A stretch of 64,000 nucleotides of DNA from Nymphalis io (lineage: Eukaryota; Arthropoda; Insecta; Lepidoptera; Nymphalidae), in assembly GCF_905147045.1 (NCBI RefSeq), contig NC_065890.1, positions 6,262,001 to 6,326,000 of the forward strand. The letters are read 5' to 3'. Positions 20,894 to 34,054 of the stretch are shown one piece after another (the stretch's first letter is position 1; each line of letters starts with the position of its first letter). The notes beneath the pieces are model-generated. The model was not told the origin of the DNA. It did no database searches and saw only the letters and a program-made list of their open reading frames with translations. A program made the position numbers and the translations under genes.

Positions 20894-22600
20894 ATCAGCA
20901 ATTGAGGCTATATATAAGGCTAAAAATTATATTTTAGTCAATAAAACAATGCCAAACAGAAATAACAGACAAGATTAAACTATTACGTATTTCACTATCA
21001 GCTCGAGAAGAATCTATTTCATCTCATTTCAACTAAAAGAAACAGTTTCCGTCTTAAAACGAGTTATATTTATAAAGTAAAAATATACTTTATTTAATTA
21101 ACTGTCCGTCGTTGCGAAAGCTAAATAACTACACATTAGAAGTTAGTACCAATCAATTTTACAAGCTTTTATTTGTAGAACCATTTTCTCTTATCTTATG
21201 TTGTAAGTTAATTTTACCTATTGTTTTAGTTTTTATGACAATTAATTTTTGCAGTCAACATGACGAACGGACGAAGAAAATCCTTAACGGTCCAAAACAT
21301 ATGTACCTATACGTTTTTTTTATATAGGAGCTTGTCGTTTTTTACTATTATTTTTTTCAATAAAATTTAAACGTTGTTATTGGTATTGTTAAGCTTTTGA
21401 CATATCATTTCAATATTACTTTGATAGTTATGAGGAGGAAATCGTAGATTGAGTTGTCAATAGGTACGCACTGCATAAATAACTCAAGGTAATAAATAAA
21501 GTTTTATCTGAATGATGCCTTTGGGATTATGGATTTATGAGGTTTTGCTAGCTCGACATGGATTGATTTGAGGTATTGTTTCGAAACAATTGAACATTGG
21601 TTTGTGCTCCCAAGTGAATTTACAAAATACATTTCTGGGTTCCGCGGTATTAATTACGAGTATCAAGCGGTATTCATTGAAATGGTAGAAACTAGATTTA
21701 AAGACATATTAAGGACCATTATTATTATTCTATATTAATAATGACTTCAGGTAAGGTGAGATAATGTAGTTTTTTTAGCCTTTTTTTCAATCTAGATGAT
21801 TAGATAGATAACGGAGTAGAATTTTAAGTACATAAGTGTGTGCGATATCACAGTAATGAAAACTTTTAGGTGCTGTACAATCCTATCTTTGCAGACATCT
21901 GCGAGTTGATAGTAAAGATTTATTAGGGCAAAGAGAGGCTATAAAACTTATTTTATTATTCTATCAAACGTGGCGCCGGCTCGAATACTTGCACTGCACT
22001 TTCTGTTTTAATACGTTTATCACGTATTCATAGTATACCCATTAAGTGCTCAACTTGAATGCGAAAGTAAGTGATTGCCTTTTAAGCCGGCCATTATTGT
22101 ATAAAACATCATTCTCTAATAATATGCTAATAATGAACCCTCCTTTGTTAACTTCTCGTTTTTCAATAAAATAATTATTAATTGGTTGCTTTTTGGAAGT
22201 TCTTTATTTGGAATGTATAACTTTGTGGACTGTGGAACAATTCCATTGATAAAAAAAAAAACAAAACTTATAGACATAATTATTACCTGACAATTTTTTT
22301 CTTTCGTCTGCATAATAACTAAATGAATACTGCTTGTGAAGCTTATAAGGAAAATTTGATAGTGTGGGTAAACCAAATTACATCCATAGTAATTTATTTA
22401 ATGATGATACTACACAATTAGGTATATCAAGTATTCTAGTATATTCTTCCGTTATGTGTAAGTTTGTATTGAGTAATATATAATACATATATTTATATCC
22501 TTATAATAACTGTAAATAACTATTATACATTTAATATATAAATCTGAATTGAAACAGATAACGATTCTGAATGATGATAGATAAATATTTTTTCTTACAA
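20891..22600. other. AT-rich non-coding DNA
   Basis: No repeat family, gene or RNA recognised. Chance frames only (21112-21327, 22116-22376). Confidence 0.4.
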
Positions 22601-22855
22601 TTTATTTAAATAAGAATTATTTATATTAAAGCCTTATTATATATAAATCAAAATTAGAAAAATCTACTGTACAATTCATAACCGCTTGGAGTAGTGGCAA
22701 GAATGCTAGCAGCATTTCCCTTTTGAATCGCAATTGCGATTCTCTGGGCGAAAAATGAACCAGCCCTGTCACCAGTAGAGGCAATAAGACGATATTTTAT
22801 ATTTTTCATAAAAGTTTTTGCACTATTACTCCACTCCAAGGTGCAAGCGTTACAA
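22601..22855 (-). CDS. Candidate 3'-terminal coding exon, unknown protein
   Basis: Seen on the minus strand: a pyrimidine-rich stretch and TTTGCAG acceptor (AG at 22856-22857), then in phase 1 CNACTLEWSNSAKTF, KYRLIASTGDRAGSFFAQR, IAIAIQKGNAASILATTP and a stop at 22654-22656. An AATAAA signal lies at 22601-22606, ~50 bp past the stop. The coding part is 22654-22855. The frame has balanced codon use and is closed by a plausible polyadenylation signal, unlike chance frames nearby. I have a vague memory of similar 'AIQ.GNAAS' C-termini in insect hypothetical or transposon-derived proteins but cannot name a family. The upstream exon (beyond 22857) was not found. It could be a host gene end or a domesticated or dead transposon. 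Confidence 0.35.
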
Positions 22856-22869
22856 CTGCAAACGAAACA

Positions 22870-25800
22870 AAGACATAATTTTTAACGAATATTTGCAACG
22901 TTCGTTTGTTTGCTTTAGCTTTTTTGCGACGGATCTTAATGTTCATGCAGAATTTAATCCTTTGATGATACGAAAATATACATGCCAGGTAAAGTATGCA
23001 CTACGGAAGCTAGCGTGTAACAGTATCCTCGCTGAATCTACATCAGCCTCATGGCATCATGGCCTTATTAAGAATAATAATATATATACATATATGTAAT
23101 TAAGCGATGTATATAAAATTTAAGTAATGTTCTGTAAGCACTATGAGGGTGACCTTTTCTGAAGGAAATGAAAAACTATTAAAAATAAATGCTTCCAAAA
23201 AATATAGATTATATTCTTTTTCACCAAAACTTTTATGAGGTGAAATTTTGTAAACTATACGAATTATTATGAATTTCTTTGTAAAATTATTTTACGTTTG
23301 TCGCGAGACAAGATGAGAAGCTCGAAGAGAGTAACCCAGATCGAAAAATTCGTACGCAATTACAAATATCTGTTCAACATCGGCTCTGAAAACAGGTTTT
23401 CTGTCACTGAGCCAAAATGTTAGTGATATTGAATTTTACATAAAAAGTATGCCTTGACTGAAACTAAAAAACAATTCAGCTAAAACAGTTTTTAGCTCAA
23501 TTCACACAATAAGATGACTTTAATATTTTATTAAATAGATTAAAGGTGCTACGGAGACTATTAAGTTTGTTTTCAGTTCTTCTTGGTAGAATCTACCTTC
23601 CGAAGAAATTCTAATTTTACATTCTATTTAGTCCTGTGGTACATGATTACATGACGGGTCAATATGGGAATAAAAATGGGAATAAAGCACAGACTGATTG
23701 AGATTTTTGATTTAACTTTATCTCTTAGTATTAGGTCAAAGCCACTATTTTTTAATAAACTATTAGAATTTAACCCTAAAATTCAATTTTTTTGACAATA
23801 CAATCTAGTATCATTTTATTCATTTTAGTACGATTATTAAGTATAAACCGTTTATTTACATTGATAAAGATTTTTAATTTATATAAAAATTATACCTTTA
23901 TATTCAGTATGTTTAATATTATAATAAAATAATTTATATATGATATTTTAGAAACAATTAACGCCTTTATGACCTATGCGACCTTTTTGACATCGACCTC
24001 AAAATCATGACTTAATTAAGTTGCTCTGTTAATTGCAAGCTAAAGTCTAATTAGTGTGCGATACAATTAGCACATGTTTGAAGTAGTTTCTACATCAGTA
24101 TGGTCTTTATATAAACTACTGCTGTATATGCTTATGTATCATGAACATTTATATAACAACCTGACATTATATATTTAAATATAAAATAAAGTATACATAA
24201 ACGAATGTTGGGTTTAATATATAATACGAAGCGTAGTCGGCTAAATATAAATTTCCAGCGAGGAGGTCTGTAGTGTAATGTAACTTTACGAAGCGTGTTG
24301 CCACAAATTGTTTATATTACGTTTAACTTTGTTAAGCCGTTTTCGACGCGGTTTTATCGTAGCTTAATGTTATTTTATCCAATATTTTTAAAGTTTGTTT
24401 AATTGTAATTTATAAAAAGTTAACTGCATACAGGGAATATTATAAAAGACTTAAAGGTAAAAAGGATAGGATAGCTTGTGGATTGTATATCTGGTGTGTT
24501 AGTATTTGGCTAGACATAAGCAGGTTTCCACACTATAAAATTCAATTTATATCAAGCACGAGATTAATCATGACGCAAATTAATCACATCAAAATTAAAA
24601 TTATGCTTACCCCGATGTGAACCCGTTATTGGGTTAGAATCGACAAAATTATTTTAATTGCTTATTTAAATATATATCAAATTATTTTATATAATAGTGG
24701 ATTGAGAAAATAATACATACACATATGTATATATTTTTAATACATTAAACATAAGATACATGATTTCCCTTTCAAGTAATATATTTTCGAAATTAAATTC
24801 TGTTAACATTCATTTCGAATTCTAATAGAATGCCTTGAAGAAATATATGCAATGTAAACATTTGAATTGTTGAATTTTAATTTATTATTCATTTAAAATA
24901 GTAGTTGCATGAGAGTGTATGCATATTTTTTTAAGGAGTAGTTTTAGTTATAGTAGCCATTAATATTAGTGTTGTATTAATTTGAATGTATAATTTATGC
25001 AAAATATTATGTCCATTATAACATTTTCAACATCATTTTTGTTGTTAAAATTGTATATTATCGTGTAAAGTATTGTTTCATTGATTTGATTGCAACTAAG
25101 CAGAGAGAAGATTATTTTTATACGACGTCTGTGAAAATAAGCACCTTATTTTCAAACCAGCAATAGATTTTCGACAATCAATAATGTAATACAATAATAA
25201 ATAAAGACTAACTTTTCTTTGCATAATGTCATGTCTGTAAAATTTTAGTTTTTATAAGTATATAGGTCGAACTTTATTAATTACGAATCGATATTTTATC
25301 GCTCATTACAAATCAGGGCCGTAAATTACAAAGATTTATCGATATCCTGGTATTCAGAAGCTATTATATTAATACGCAATAAAAGCGTGAGCAGGGAGAT
25401 GAGTGCGAATCCCAGTTCATTAATATTCATGGATAAATTATTCCTTTCATTGTCTTTTAGGCAAATGAATTGAGATCCAGAAAGGAAAATAAACACTATA
25501 CGAAAATGTATTAAATACACACAGTTTACTAATTTTATTGTGTCAGGCTACGAATTTGAATCGGAACGGTCAGTAGGATATCGTTTCTCCATAGTGTACA
25601 CGCTGTTATAACGTATTATGACGTAATTCATATTATCTAGTAAACAAGCGTAAAACAGTAATAGACTAGTAATATTCTGTTGATTAAAATCGACTTTCAC
25701 GATTTATTTGCATTCTGACTTTGTTGAAATACATATACGTAACTTAATACGAGGTTTCCTTCTTTTTAAGGAAAAGTAATTTAAAATATTATTAATATTT

Positions 25801-25959
25801 GAAATAATTACTATAACAAATAAAAGAAAAAAACGTAACACTAACTAAACACGTAAAATGTTATTCTAATAAAAATGAAGAAGAGAAACGGATCAAGAAT
25901 ATATGCTTGCTCATGATATGATTTACTTGCTTATAATATTTAAATAAAACAAATTAGGT
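22870..25959. other. AT-rich non-coding DNA
   Basis: No repeat I can name and no gene; an intron of the candidate exon at 22855 could extend rightward here. Very A/T-rich, with scattered short palindromes. Confidence 0.4.
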
Positions 25960-26252
25960 TTTTTTTATAGAATAGGTAGGCAGACGAGCATATGGGCCAC
26001 CTGATGTTAAGTGGTCACCAAACGCCCTTAGACATTGGCATTGTAAGAAATGTCAACCATCGCTTACATAGCCAATGCGCCACCAACCTTGGGAACTAAG
26101 ATTTTGTGTTCCTTGTGCCTGTAATTACACTGGCTCACTCACCCTTCCAACCGGAACACAACAATACCAAGTACTGCTGTTTTGCGGTAGAATATCTGAT
26201 GAGTGGGTGGTACCTACCCAGGCGAGCTTGCACAAAGCTCTACCACCAGTAA
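25960..26252 (-). mobile_element. ~290-bp retroposon, copy 4
   Basis: Nearly full length in reverse: T-rich tail at 25960-25967, GCATATGGGCCACCTGATGT, CATTGGCATTGTAAGAAATG, CCGGAACACAACAATACCAA, GATGAGTGGGTGGTACCTAC, ending AAAGCTCTACCACCAG. The 3' hairpin core is present with one change (CACCTGATGTTAAGTGG). A 61-codon frame across it is incidental. Confidence 0.85.
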
Positions 26253-26989
26253 TAAGGTAATGCTTATGTATCGTTTTATGTTATGAGTCTAAAATAATGG
26301 CCTAATGCCATTACAATATAATATAGATCTACTCTTTAGTAATTTAAAGAATAAGCCTTTTTAATTAATAATATAATTTTGCAGTCACGAAATGTTTCTC
26401 ATGTAAATTACTTGAATTAAGATAAGACTAATCACGATAAAAAGGGTAAGTACAAAGTTAATTAAAAGATACTTTTTATGAGGTGGATTCTACAAACTTT
26501 TATTGTATCTTACGTAACGCAACCACAACGGGCTCGAAATAAACTGTTGACATACAATCAAGTATTAAAATGTATATATATTTTATTTGAATAAAGAAGA
26601 CAGAAATATTTGAGACGAGGAGGCTGGGTTGGTGAGATATGAGTAAGTCTCTTCGGCACGCGTTCTTTGCGCCGAGCTCGTTTACATACTTCCACATATT
26701 GCTTACAAACATCACAAGAACGAACTAAATGTAAACATTTCTTTGCTGAGGCTTATTATTTGGAATTGTTTTATTCAACGACAATGCATAGTCTTTCTAT
26801 ATCTCACATACATTTTTACAACAGTGTGATAAACGAAAGATTCTCTTTGGTAACCGTAATTTGGCTATTTACATGGATATATTTTAATTGATACTTAAAT
26901 TGCTTTAACTTACTTAACAAATTTGTTGCTAATAAAGTCAAAAACAAATTGAGATCAAACATGCAATATCAAATATCATAAAATCAGTG
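26253..26989. other. AT-rich non-coding DNA
   Basis: A short GC scrap around 26640-26680 (CTTCGGCACGCGTTCTTTGC) within AT-rich DNA. No gene supported. Confidence 0.4.
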
Positions 26990-27165
26990 CTAACAGGTGA
27001 TGGGCAGGTTATCGTGGGCGGGATTTGGCGGCGGGTGGCGAGGGTCGAAGCTGACTAGGGGAGCAGAGTGTTTGCCACGCAAACAGCGCCGTTCGAGGAC
27101 GCGGCAAATATAGCTCAAACTCTCACCTGCGATACCCTACCCGCCGGTACATTAAAGCTTGATCT
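26990..27165. promoter_or_regulatory. GC-rich patch
   Basis: A ~170-bp island: ATCGTGGGCGGGATTTGGCG, GGCGAGGGTCGAAGCTGACT, CAAACAGCGCCGTTCGAGGA, CTACCCGCCGGTACATT. G-rich at the left, mixed at the right. A plus-strand frame from 27068 begins without ATG and dissolves into hydrophobic AT codons, so coding is not supported. Likely regulatory or a leader exon; strand unknown. Confidence 0.3.
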
Positions 27166-27712
27166 TTGCGACGTGTTCTTTTATCATTTTATATGTTATT
27201 TATTTTTAATATTTTCTTGTCTTATGTTAGTAATATGCGTGCGTCATTTAGCAGCTTGGTTCTTTTTTTATCTCTGTAAAATCATTTTACATTTGGAAAC
27301 AGAATAAAAATTGAAAGATGAATAACGTGATTTTATAAAAATGATAAGAAAAATAATTAAAATAAAACATTGTAATTTTGTTTAGTTATACGAATATGTC
27401 AAAGGAACTACATTATAAATAGTCATTTAAAACATACCTGCGAAGTACGACATTACCTTCAGTGTACGACTGGTCATACATCCCAGATGACGCCAAACTT
27501 TCCTCGGTCGCTTATATTATACGGTCCTATTATTTTTATGCGCATAATTTCCACGCCACAAAAGCAATATTAGTAATGGAAGTAACAGGCTACAAAGCTA
27601 GAAACATATCTTTTCCGATTAAATAAATTTAACCTGTTAAATTATTGTAAATGTAAATTAGATATGATTTCTATGTCATATATTTAGCATTATGAAGTTA
27701 TAACTATATATT
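27166..27712. other. AT-rich non-coding DNA
   Basis: No gene or repeat recognised. Confidence 0.45.
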
Positions 27713-27973
27713 ACTAGTGGTAGGGCTGTGTACATGTACAGATATTATACCGCAAAACAGTAGTACTTGGTATTGTTGTGTTCCGGTTTGAAGGGTGAGT
27801 GAGCCAGTGTAATTACAGGCAAAAGGGACATAACACCTTAGTTCCCAAGGTTTTTGGCGCATTTGCGATGTGAGGGATAGCTTACATTTCTTATAACGCC
27901 AATGTCTATGGGCATTGGTGACCACTTACCATGGTGGCCCATATGCTCGTCCACCTGCCTATTCTATAAAAAA
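27713..27973 (+). mobile_element. ~290-bp retroposon, copy 5 (internal deletion)
   Basis: Starts ACTAGTGGTAGGGCTGTGTA, then jumps to CAGATATTATACCGCAAAAC, having lost ~30 bp of the head. It continues through GTGTTCCGGTTTGAAGGGTG and CCAATGTCTATGGGCATTGG to CCCATATGCTCGTCC and an A-rich tail. In the 3' hairpin the loop is shortened (ACCACTTACCATGGTGG). Confidence 0.8.
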
Positions 27974-28149
27974 TATATATTATAAGTGCTTATATAAGTT
28001 CGATACGACCTGAGATTTACAGTGCTGGTACTTGTATATGTAATACTGATATTTTCTTATAAGAATAAAAAGTATTTGCAGGAACTTACAATAATTATGG
28101 AAACTGATTTGAAATAGATTATAAATGTATTGCTTATGTGTTATATATA

Positions 28150-28448
28150 TGTCGGAGGGGCATCAGATCTTCGATCACGATCGTCGAACATCATGTGGGC
28201 GTACAGTGGGTTATCGTGAAATGATTAACACTAAGTTAATATAATCACACTTTATTACACTTCACAATTTATATCACACACAAAGTACTTTATGGAACGG
28301 TAAGACAGTTCCGTGACCTTGACCGACCGATGCCTTGCTCTTTTTTTCTTTTTTTGATTCTGCTCAGAACTGAGCGATACCATCACGACTCTGTCGAAAG
28401 CGCACTGAAGTTCTACCGAATCACATCGGAGTCAAGTTACATACAACA
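28150..28448 (-). mobile_element. Possible solo LTR
   Basis: Seen: a 299-bp unit begins TGTCGGAGG and ends ACAACA (TG...CA), flanked on both sides by TATA (28146-28149 and 28449-28452). On the minus strand it contains a TATA-like GATATAAATT (28266-28275) and 20 bp later AATAAA (28251-28256), the order expected for promoter, R region and polyadenylation signal in an LTR. Known: 4-bp duplications are typical of Ty3/gypsy-type elements. No internal sequence, primer-binding site or second LTR is adjacent. The TATA flanks lie in AT-rich DNA, so the duplication alone is weak. Confidence 0.45.
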
Positions 28449-28452
28449 TATA

Positions 28453-29587
28453 ACAACATAATGCAAGGAAACGGTGAAAATACTTTCTATTTACACACAT
28501 ATTTTACAGCTTGTAATTAAAAATAATTTGTTTAAATTTTTTTGTTACAATTTCTCTACCAATTGGGTAGCTTAACTAATCAACTGCTGTGTATACGGTA
28601 ATATAAAAATATTGTTTTGTATTCATTTGTAGTTATTTTCCACATAAACGTTTTATTCAATGTGGCGAGGATTTATACAACGATTTAAGCTACGTTAAAT
28701 TCACCACTGATAAACAGCATCAGATATTAGCTCTCCCGCACAATTTGCCTGTGAAATGCTCAATGTCAATTAAATTCAACTATTCTCGCGGTTATACTAG
28801 TTTTTATGTATCTATTTTAATAACAGAAATGTTTATTTTGTACTAGATATTTTCGTTTTACGTTATTTAACAAGAGATAAAATAATGTTTATTCACATAA
28901 CATTTATAAATAACATTAATTAATGGCGACACTGGAATACAGTAAATTATTATATTTTTTTACACTTCTTTTGAAATTAGTAAATAAAAAAAAAAACAAT
29001 AAAAAATACAGTAACACAATAATAAGCTTTACTAAAGACATATTTTTTTTTAGTTAATTGAAGCCTCTTTGTGACAACTCAAGTATAGACTGCGAAATTA
29101 CATTAAAATGTTTAAATTTATTATATAATTATTAATTATTTGCGCACACACTAAACTATTGTCGCAGTTATATTCGATTTTTAGTCGAATTTAATCAATC
29201 GGTTCCTCTAATATAGTTTGGTAACCCGTTTCTTAAAGATGTGGCTTTAGGTTTATCTGCATTCATATACCGTTATTATTTGATGGCTCCTTTACAATGG
29301 GGTCTTGCTTCGTCTTTTATGCTACTAAATCAACAAACACGCTACATACATGTCGTTGTATCAAGATTCCAACATTTCAATAGCTCTTGTTCATGTTTTG
29401 ATAAATGGTGATGTTTTTCCATTCCTAGGATTTTTGTGTGTCCACTGTTTGCAATTTGAATGGTACATCCGCTTTTTTATTTTATTGTAATTTGGTATAC
29501 GTGAGACATCTCTTCGTAATAAATTAGTTAAATTTCTGTTTGGAATGCTAATATTCAGGTTAATAACAACAAATAATAACTACTTCC
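28453..29587. other. AT-rich non-coding DNA
   Basis: No gene, named repeat or RNA recognised. Confidence 0.45.
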
Positions 29588-29855
29588 CCCATCAATTCCA
29601 TCGCGCACAAAGAAATTTGGTAACTCATTTCTTTGTCGCACTTCCAAAAAATGGAATTCCTTACCAACTCACGTGTTCCCCTCCTCTTACAACCCGGGTT
29701 CCTTCCAACGAGGCGTGAAGAGGCATCTTGCGGGCCGGCAAGGCGGGGACGGCTGGTACAGAACATTCTTCCCGTCGTCGCGTTTGGACTCTACTACCGC
29801 TTACCATCAGGTGGAGTAGAGTCATTTGCCATCCCGGCGCATATAGAAAAAAAAA
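29588..29855 (+). mobile_element. Jockey/CR1-like LINE 3' end, copy 2
   Basis: Close relative of the tail of the element at 316-985, on the opposite strand. It begins within CATCAATTCCATCGCGCAC, encodes the final ~45 residues (LCRTSKKWNSLPTHVFPSSY...) and has the 3' UTR hairpin at 29787-29823 and an A-rich end (29847-29855). It lacks an 11-12-bp stretch present in copy 1 just before GTCGTCGCGTTTGGACTC. It is only a dead tail; the frames on both strands are incidental. Confidence 0.85.
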
Positions 29856-32227
29856 CCTTAATTTTAGCATTTAATATTATTTAATATTATTTTACAATTA
29901 ATATTTGTATAAAATAATAATATTTATATAACGTTTGTGTGTCATTTATTTGATTGTTATCTTAATAGTTGACTAAAAAGAATGCCTTCAAGCATTAAGA
30001 CCACCTTTTATCTTAATCTTACTGTTAGCACTTTAATAACTTTACCAAGACTCCAAATTGCAAAATAAAAACGGCAATTTTTTTAAAGATATACCGTAGA
30101 TTTTTTTCGTGGAGCGTAAAAGTTATAGTCTCTCTGAAAAATGTCAGTAGTAGCTTGCAGTTAGGAAACCGATAATGTTTACACTCCCTTTGAAATCATG
30201 TAAACCCTTTGGTTCTGTGTTTGATCTCACTGCGGTTGTATCGGATTTCCGTCCCATCTGATAATGAGAGTGAGAGAATAAAGAGTATACAAATGTTTGA
30301 GCAGAAACTTGTGCATTGTTATATTTTTTATATTTTTATGTATATTCGTGCATAAATAATTTGTTTATGAATCAATTGTAATAGTGAATACTATAGTTAT
30401 AAAGTATTGTTAGGCTTATGATAAATAAAAAAGACCCTTCAAATTTTATTGCATTTTAAATTATTTTTGAATTCGGTTTATAGAAGTTCGCATTTGTTTT
30501 GTATGATAGACTCTAATTTATTTTAACGCGTAAAGAATAGAATAAGACTGAAAGGAATACCAATAAAAGTTGTTTTATTGCGCATCGACTCGCACACCTG
30601 CTACATAATGAGCTTTTGGTTATTTTTCGGCCACGGTCGTTATGCGTATCAGAGAGGTAAATTTTAAGTTTTAGTTTAAAATGTTTTCCGAAAACCTTAG
30701 TATAATTTTCGAATGAATACGCTACGCTTTTTAGCCTTTTGTCAATACAAAATATCGATGTGCCAGCAAAATAAAAAAAATGGCGTTGTTTAATGAAATT
30801 CATTCTTTGTTAGTGTATGAATAAAAGACCATACAGTAGATAATTTTGATATTGAGATTTCGTAGAATTCAGAAGATGTATCGGTTAAAAAAATCATACA
30901 GATAACTAACATAACTTTACACAGTGTTGGTAAATTCAATCCCTACAATTCTCGTTGAAAGAATCTTCATGTTAGTGTGATAAAATTCACTCCGTAGGTA
31001 AACCAGATGTTACCATGTTCCGCAAAATTTCGATGAATCAAATATAAACATTTCCATTTAGAAATAGAAAATAGATATTTGCAGTTATATGAATTTGTCA
31101 AGTGAAAATATTTTACTTAACATAGGATAAAATATTATTAGCATAATTATGTGAGATGATATAATATTCGAACTTGTATTCGTTTTTGAATAATTTTCAC
31201 TTCTTTCGAAATTTAAATTGTTAATATATCGTATACGTGTAAATCGTAATTAATCGAATGATATTTTCAATGCCCGCTTAATAAAGTATTTAACTATTAA
31301 AAGTATTCAAGATAATATACGGTAGTCCGAAAAACAGAGACAGACAATATCAACATTTTGAAAATTTTATAAATAAAATACGAAAAACAGAAAGTAAGAA
31401 TCACTATTTTTCAAAAGGATTATTTGAGATGATGAAATGAATCTCATTCTCATATTTTGCTCTATTACATTTACATTAAATATATGCGAGAATAATCCTT
31501 TGAAGGTCGTATTTCCAAAGCTGTGAAGCCCTTTCCCACATTTTATGTACTTTTGAGGCAGATGAATGGAACTTTTTGTTGGTTTAGTAAAATTTTTCCT
31601 CGCGTCATGGGGAGAGTACCGCGTTAAACATATCGTGATGTAAATCTGTTTTGAATATTTTATTTTAGTAATATTTATTTGAAGATCATTACTCTAAACG
31701 ATATTTTGTATAAAATAAATGCTAAGAAGACAAGAATAATGCGAAATTTTAAGAAATCACTTCTCAAAGCATAATATTGTGTGCCCGTTCAACTAATGAC
31801 TAATTTAGAAAGTAAAAATAGCAGCCCATAAATACAATTGACCGCTTACGCCGCTCCTAAATGACAAGTGGTCAGTAAAAGTCCCTTGATGGGCAAGTAG
31901 TCCTATTTCAACTGCTATAGTCACTTTCTTACGTTTTGGTGCTTACTGTTACATTCAAACGTTCGGGGGCTTAGCTCTAACTTTAGAAGGAATTGAACAA
32001 CGCCTTCAACATTACTCCTTATTTTGAGTTTTGTACACAGTGGTTTCGCAATATAGTTTTATTCCACCTGATTGTCAGTACTTTTAATTAAATATAAGAT
32101 ACTTTGGCTTCAATAAGGTCCGGAATTATCACTTAAATTCATTATTAAGTACTTGACGAAAACTGTAACCTTAATTTTCAAAAAGTAATTAAATAAAAGA
32201 CAATAAAATACTTTTTAAATTGATTTA
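29856..32227. other. AT-rich non-coding DNA
   Basis: No gene supported. A minus-strand 96-codon frame (30513-30803) looks like chance. 31840-31960 is slightly more complex but unassigned. Confidence 0.4.
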
Positions 32228-32437
32228 TGGTGGTGATGAGACGGCAGCTCGCAAAGAGATCAGGTGTAGGACCAAAGGCTTTACGTGATTTCGATGGGAA
32301 TGTAATACTGTCAGTTTACGTTACAATAAAAGCACCTAGAGATCCATGAGCTTTTATTGCTCCAACTCTGGATTAGAATCCAGGCCCAAGGGATCTCATG
32401 CCTTATAAGCTAGCGAATAGACTAACGAACCGGCTGA
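32228..32437 (-). mobile_element. tRNA-derived SINE, family C
   Basis: Minus strand: CAGCCGGTTCGTTAGTCTAT head, GGCATGAGATCCCTTGGGCC, B-box-like GGATTCTAATCC, then AGAGTTGGAGCAATAAAAGC and a body ending GCTGCCGTCTCATCACCACC. The head-B-box order and the phrase GATCCCTTGGGCC recall a common lepidopteran tRNA-SINE distinct from family A. One copy in the window. Confidence 0.6.
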
Positions 32438-34054
32438 ATTCACAACGAGAACATATTTAATAGTTATCGGCATTATTTTTTCATTCCTATTAATATAAAA
32501 GAAAACTAATAAAAAGAAAAAAACTGCAACCGTGAGTGGGTTATAGTTTTTTTTCAAGAAATTGACATGACATTGACATTTTATAAATACAAAATAAATG
32601 CGTGATAGATTTTTACCACAAAACTGTTGTGTTCATATTATAACATGAATTTATATGATATTTATATTATGTCTATTGCATTATATATTATTATATAATA
32701 TTTGCAAAATTGTACCTGAATATTAATTGTAAAAAAATGAGAAACAAGTATTCATTCTCCTCTATTTTTTTTGTAAGATAGTTATAATAGCGGATAAAGT
32801 AACTAATAATTGCAAATCTTAATTTATTTTTTGCTCAATTGAAATAGTTTGCGTAAGTAATAAGCGATTAAAGCGAAATCGTTATTGAAATTCTACGAGA
32901 GAACGAAATAATATGAATATAATATATTATTCATTGATGGATTGTAGCTTAGTAGAATTGATCTGTAGGCAATACTAACAAGCTAACTAAATGTGTCGGT
33001 AAAAAATATTTTTAAATTATTATTTGTAAAAATAGCATTAGCCGAGACAGCTAGCCGAAATTAAGGTTTATTAGAGAAAATTTAGTGTGTGAAGAAATTC
33101 TAACAAATGTATATTGAACCGATCCATCGTGGAACAGCTTGCGTTCTTCGTTGTAGAGAAAAGAAGCTTTTGCACTGCATTTTATAAAAATAAAAAAATA
33201 ATAATCAAATTTCTTTTAAAACTGCAAACGTAACTGTGATCTAACATAGATCCTACAAACTAGGTATTAAGACAGAGCTTTACAGGAATATGCCTTCATA
33301 GCGTTTCCTTAGTGACTATAGTATGCTGTTACCGGGACTTGATTGAGCGTGCTATAAATTTGGATTGCCTTTCTACATGTAAGTCCTCTGGGGCCACACA
33401 TGTACTGAAATAGTTATTGCTTATCTCTTGACTGAGCTTAAATCAACATTTAATTTCGCTTTCCATGATATACTTTTGCCCAAGATTTTTTTTAAATATT
33501 TTTAAGTTACATTTAGAACAGAAGTACAATCTATCTCAACGATTTTTAGATGTATTGGAGTAGGTCGGGTCTGAGAGTGAATATTATTTTTAGATTCTTT
33601 TCCAGCGGCATTGTGCTCCTATTATGTCAAGAGGGTTGAGACATGGTCAGGCAAGTTCGAATAGTATGAATTTTCTACTTTTTTTAACATGATGTTAGAA
33701 ACCGTAGAAAAATAGCGGTGAATTACTTAACTTGTTGATATGCAAGTCTCTTTAGTTGGAATGTTAAGTTCTTACAATTATATATTATACAAATATATAT
33801 TAGTAGTATTTTAATCAAATCTTTAATTATTTTCTAACAAGCATGACAAATACTTTAAAGTTATGAAGTTATGGTCCATACTTTTAATTTGTATCAGATA
33901 CATCAACTCAGAACATAAAACTGCACTGAGGTAGAGTAATATATGCATGTTGAGCTCAATCTTCTAAATATGCTTATGACAACATTTGCATTTGTTCAGT
34001 CCTCTAGAAAACTAGAGGAACTGCGAAGGATTTCTTAAGCGAGTATGTCTTAAG
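32438..34054. other. AT-rich non-coding DNA
   Basis: No gene or repeat recognised up to the CpG-rich island. Confidence 0.45.
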
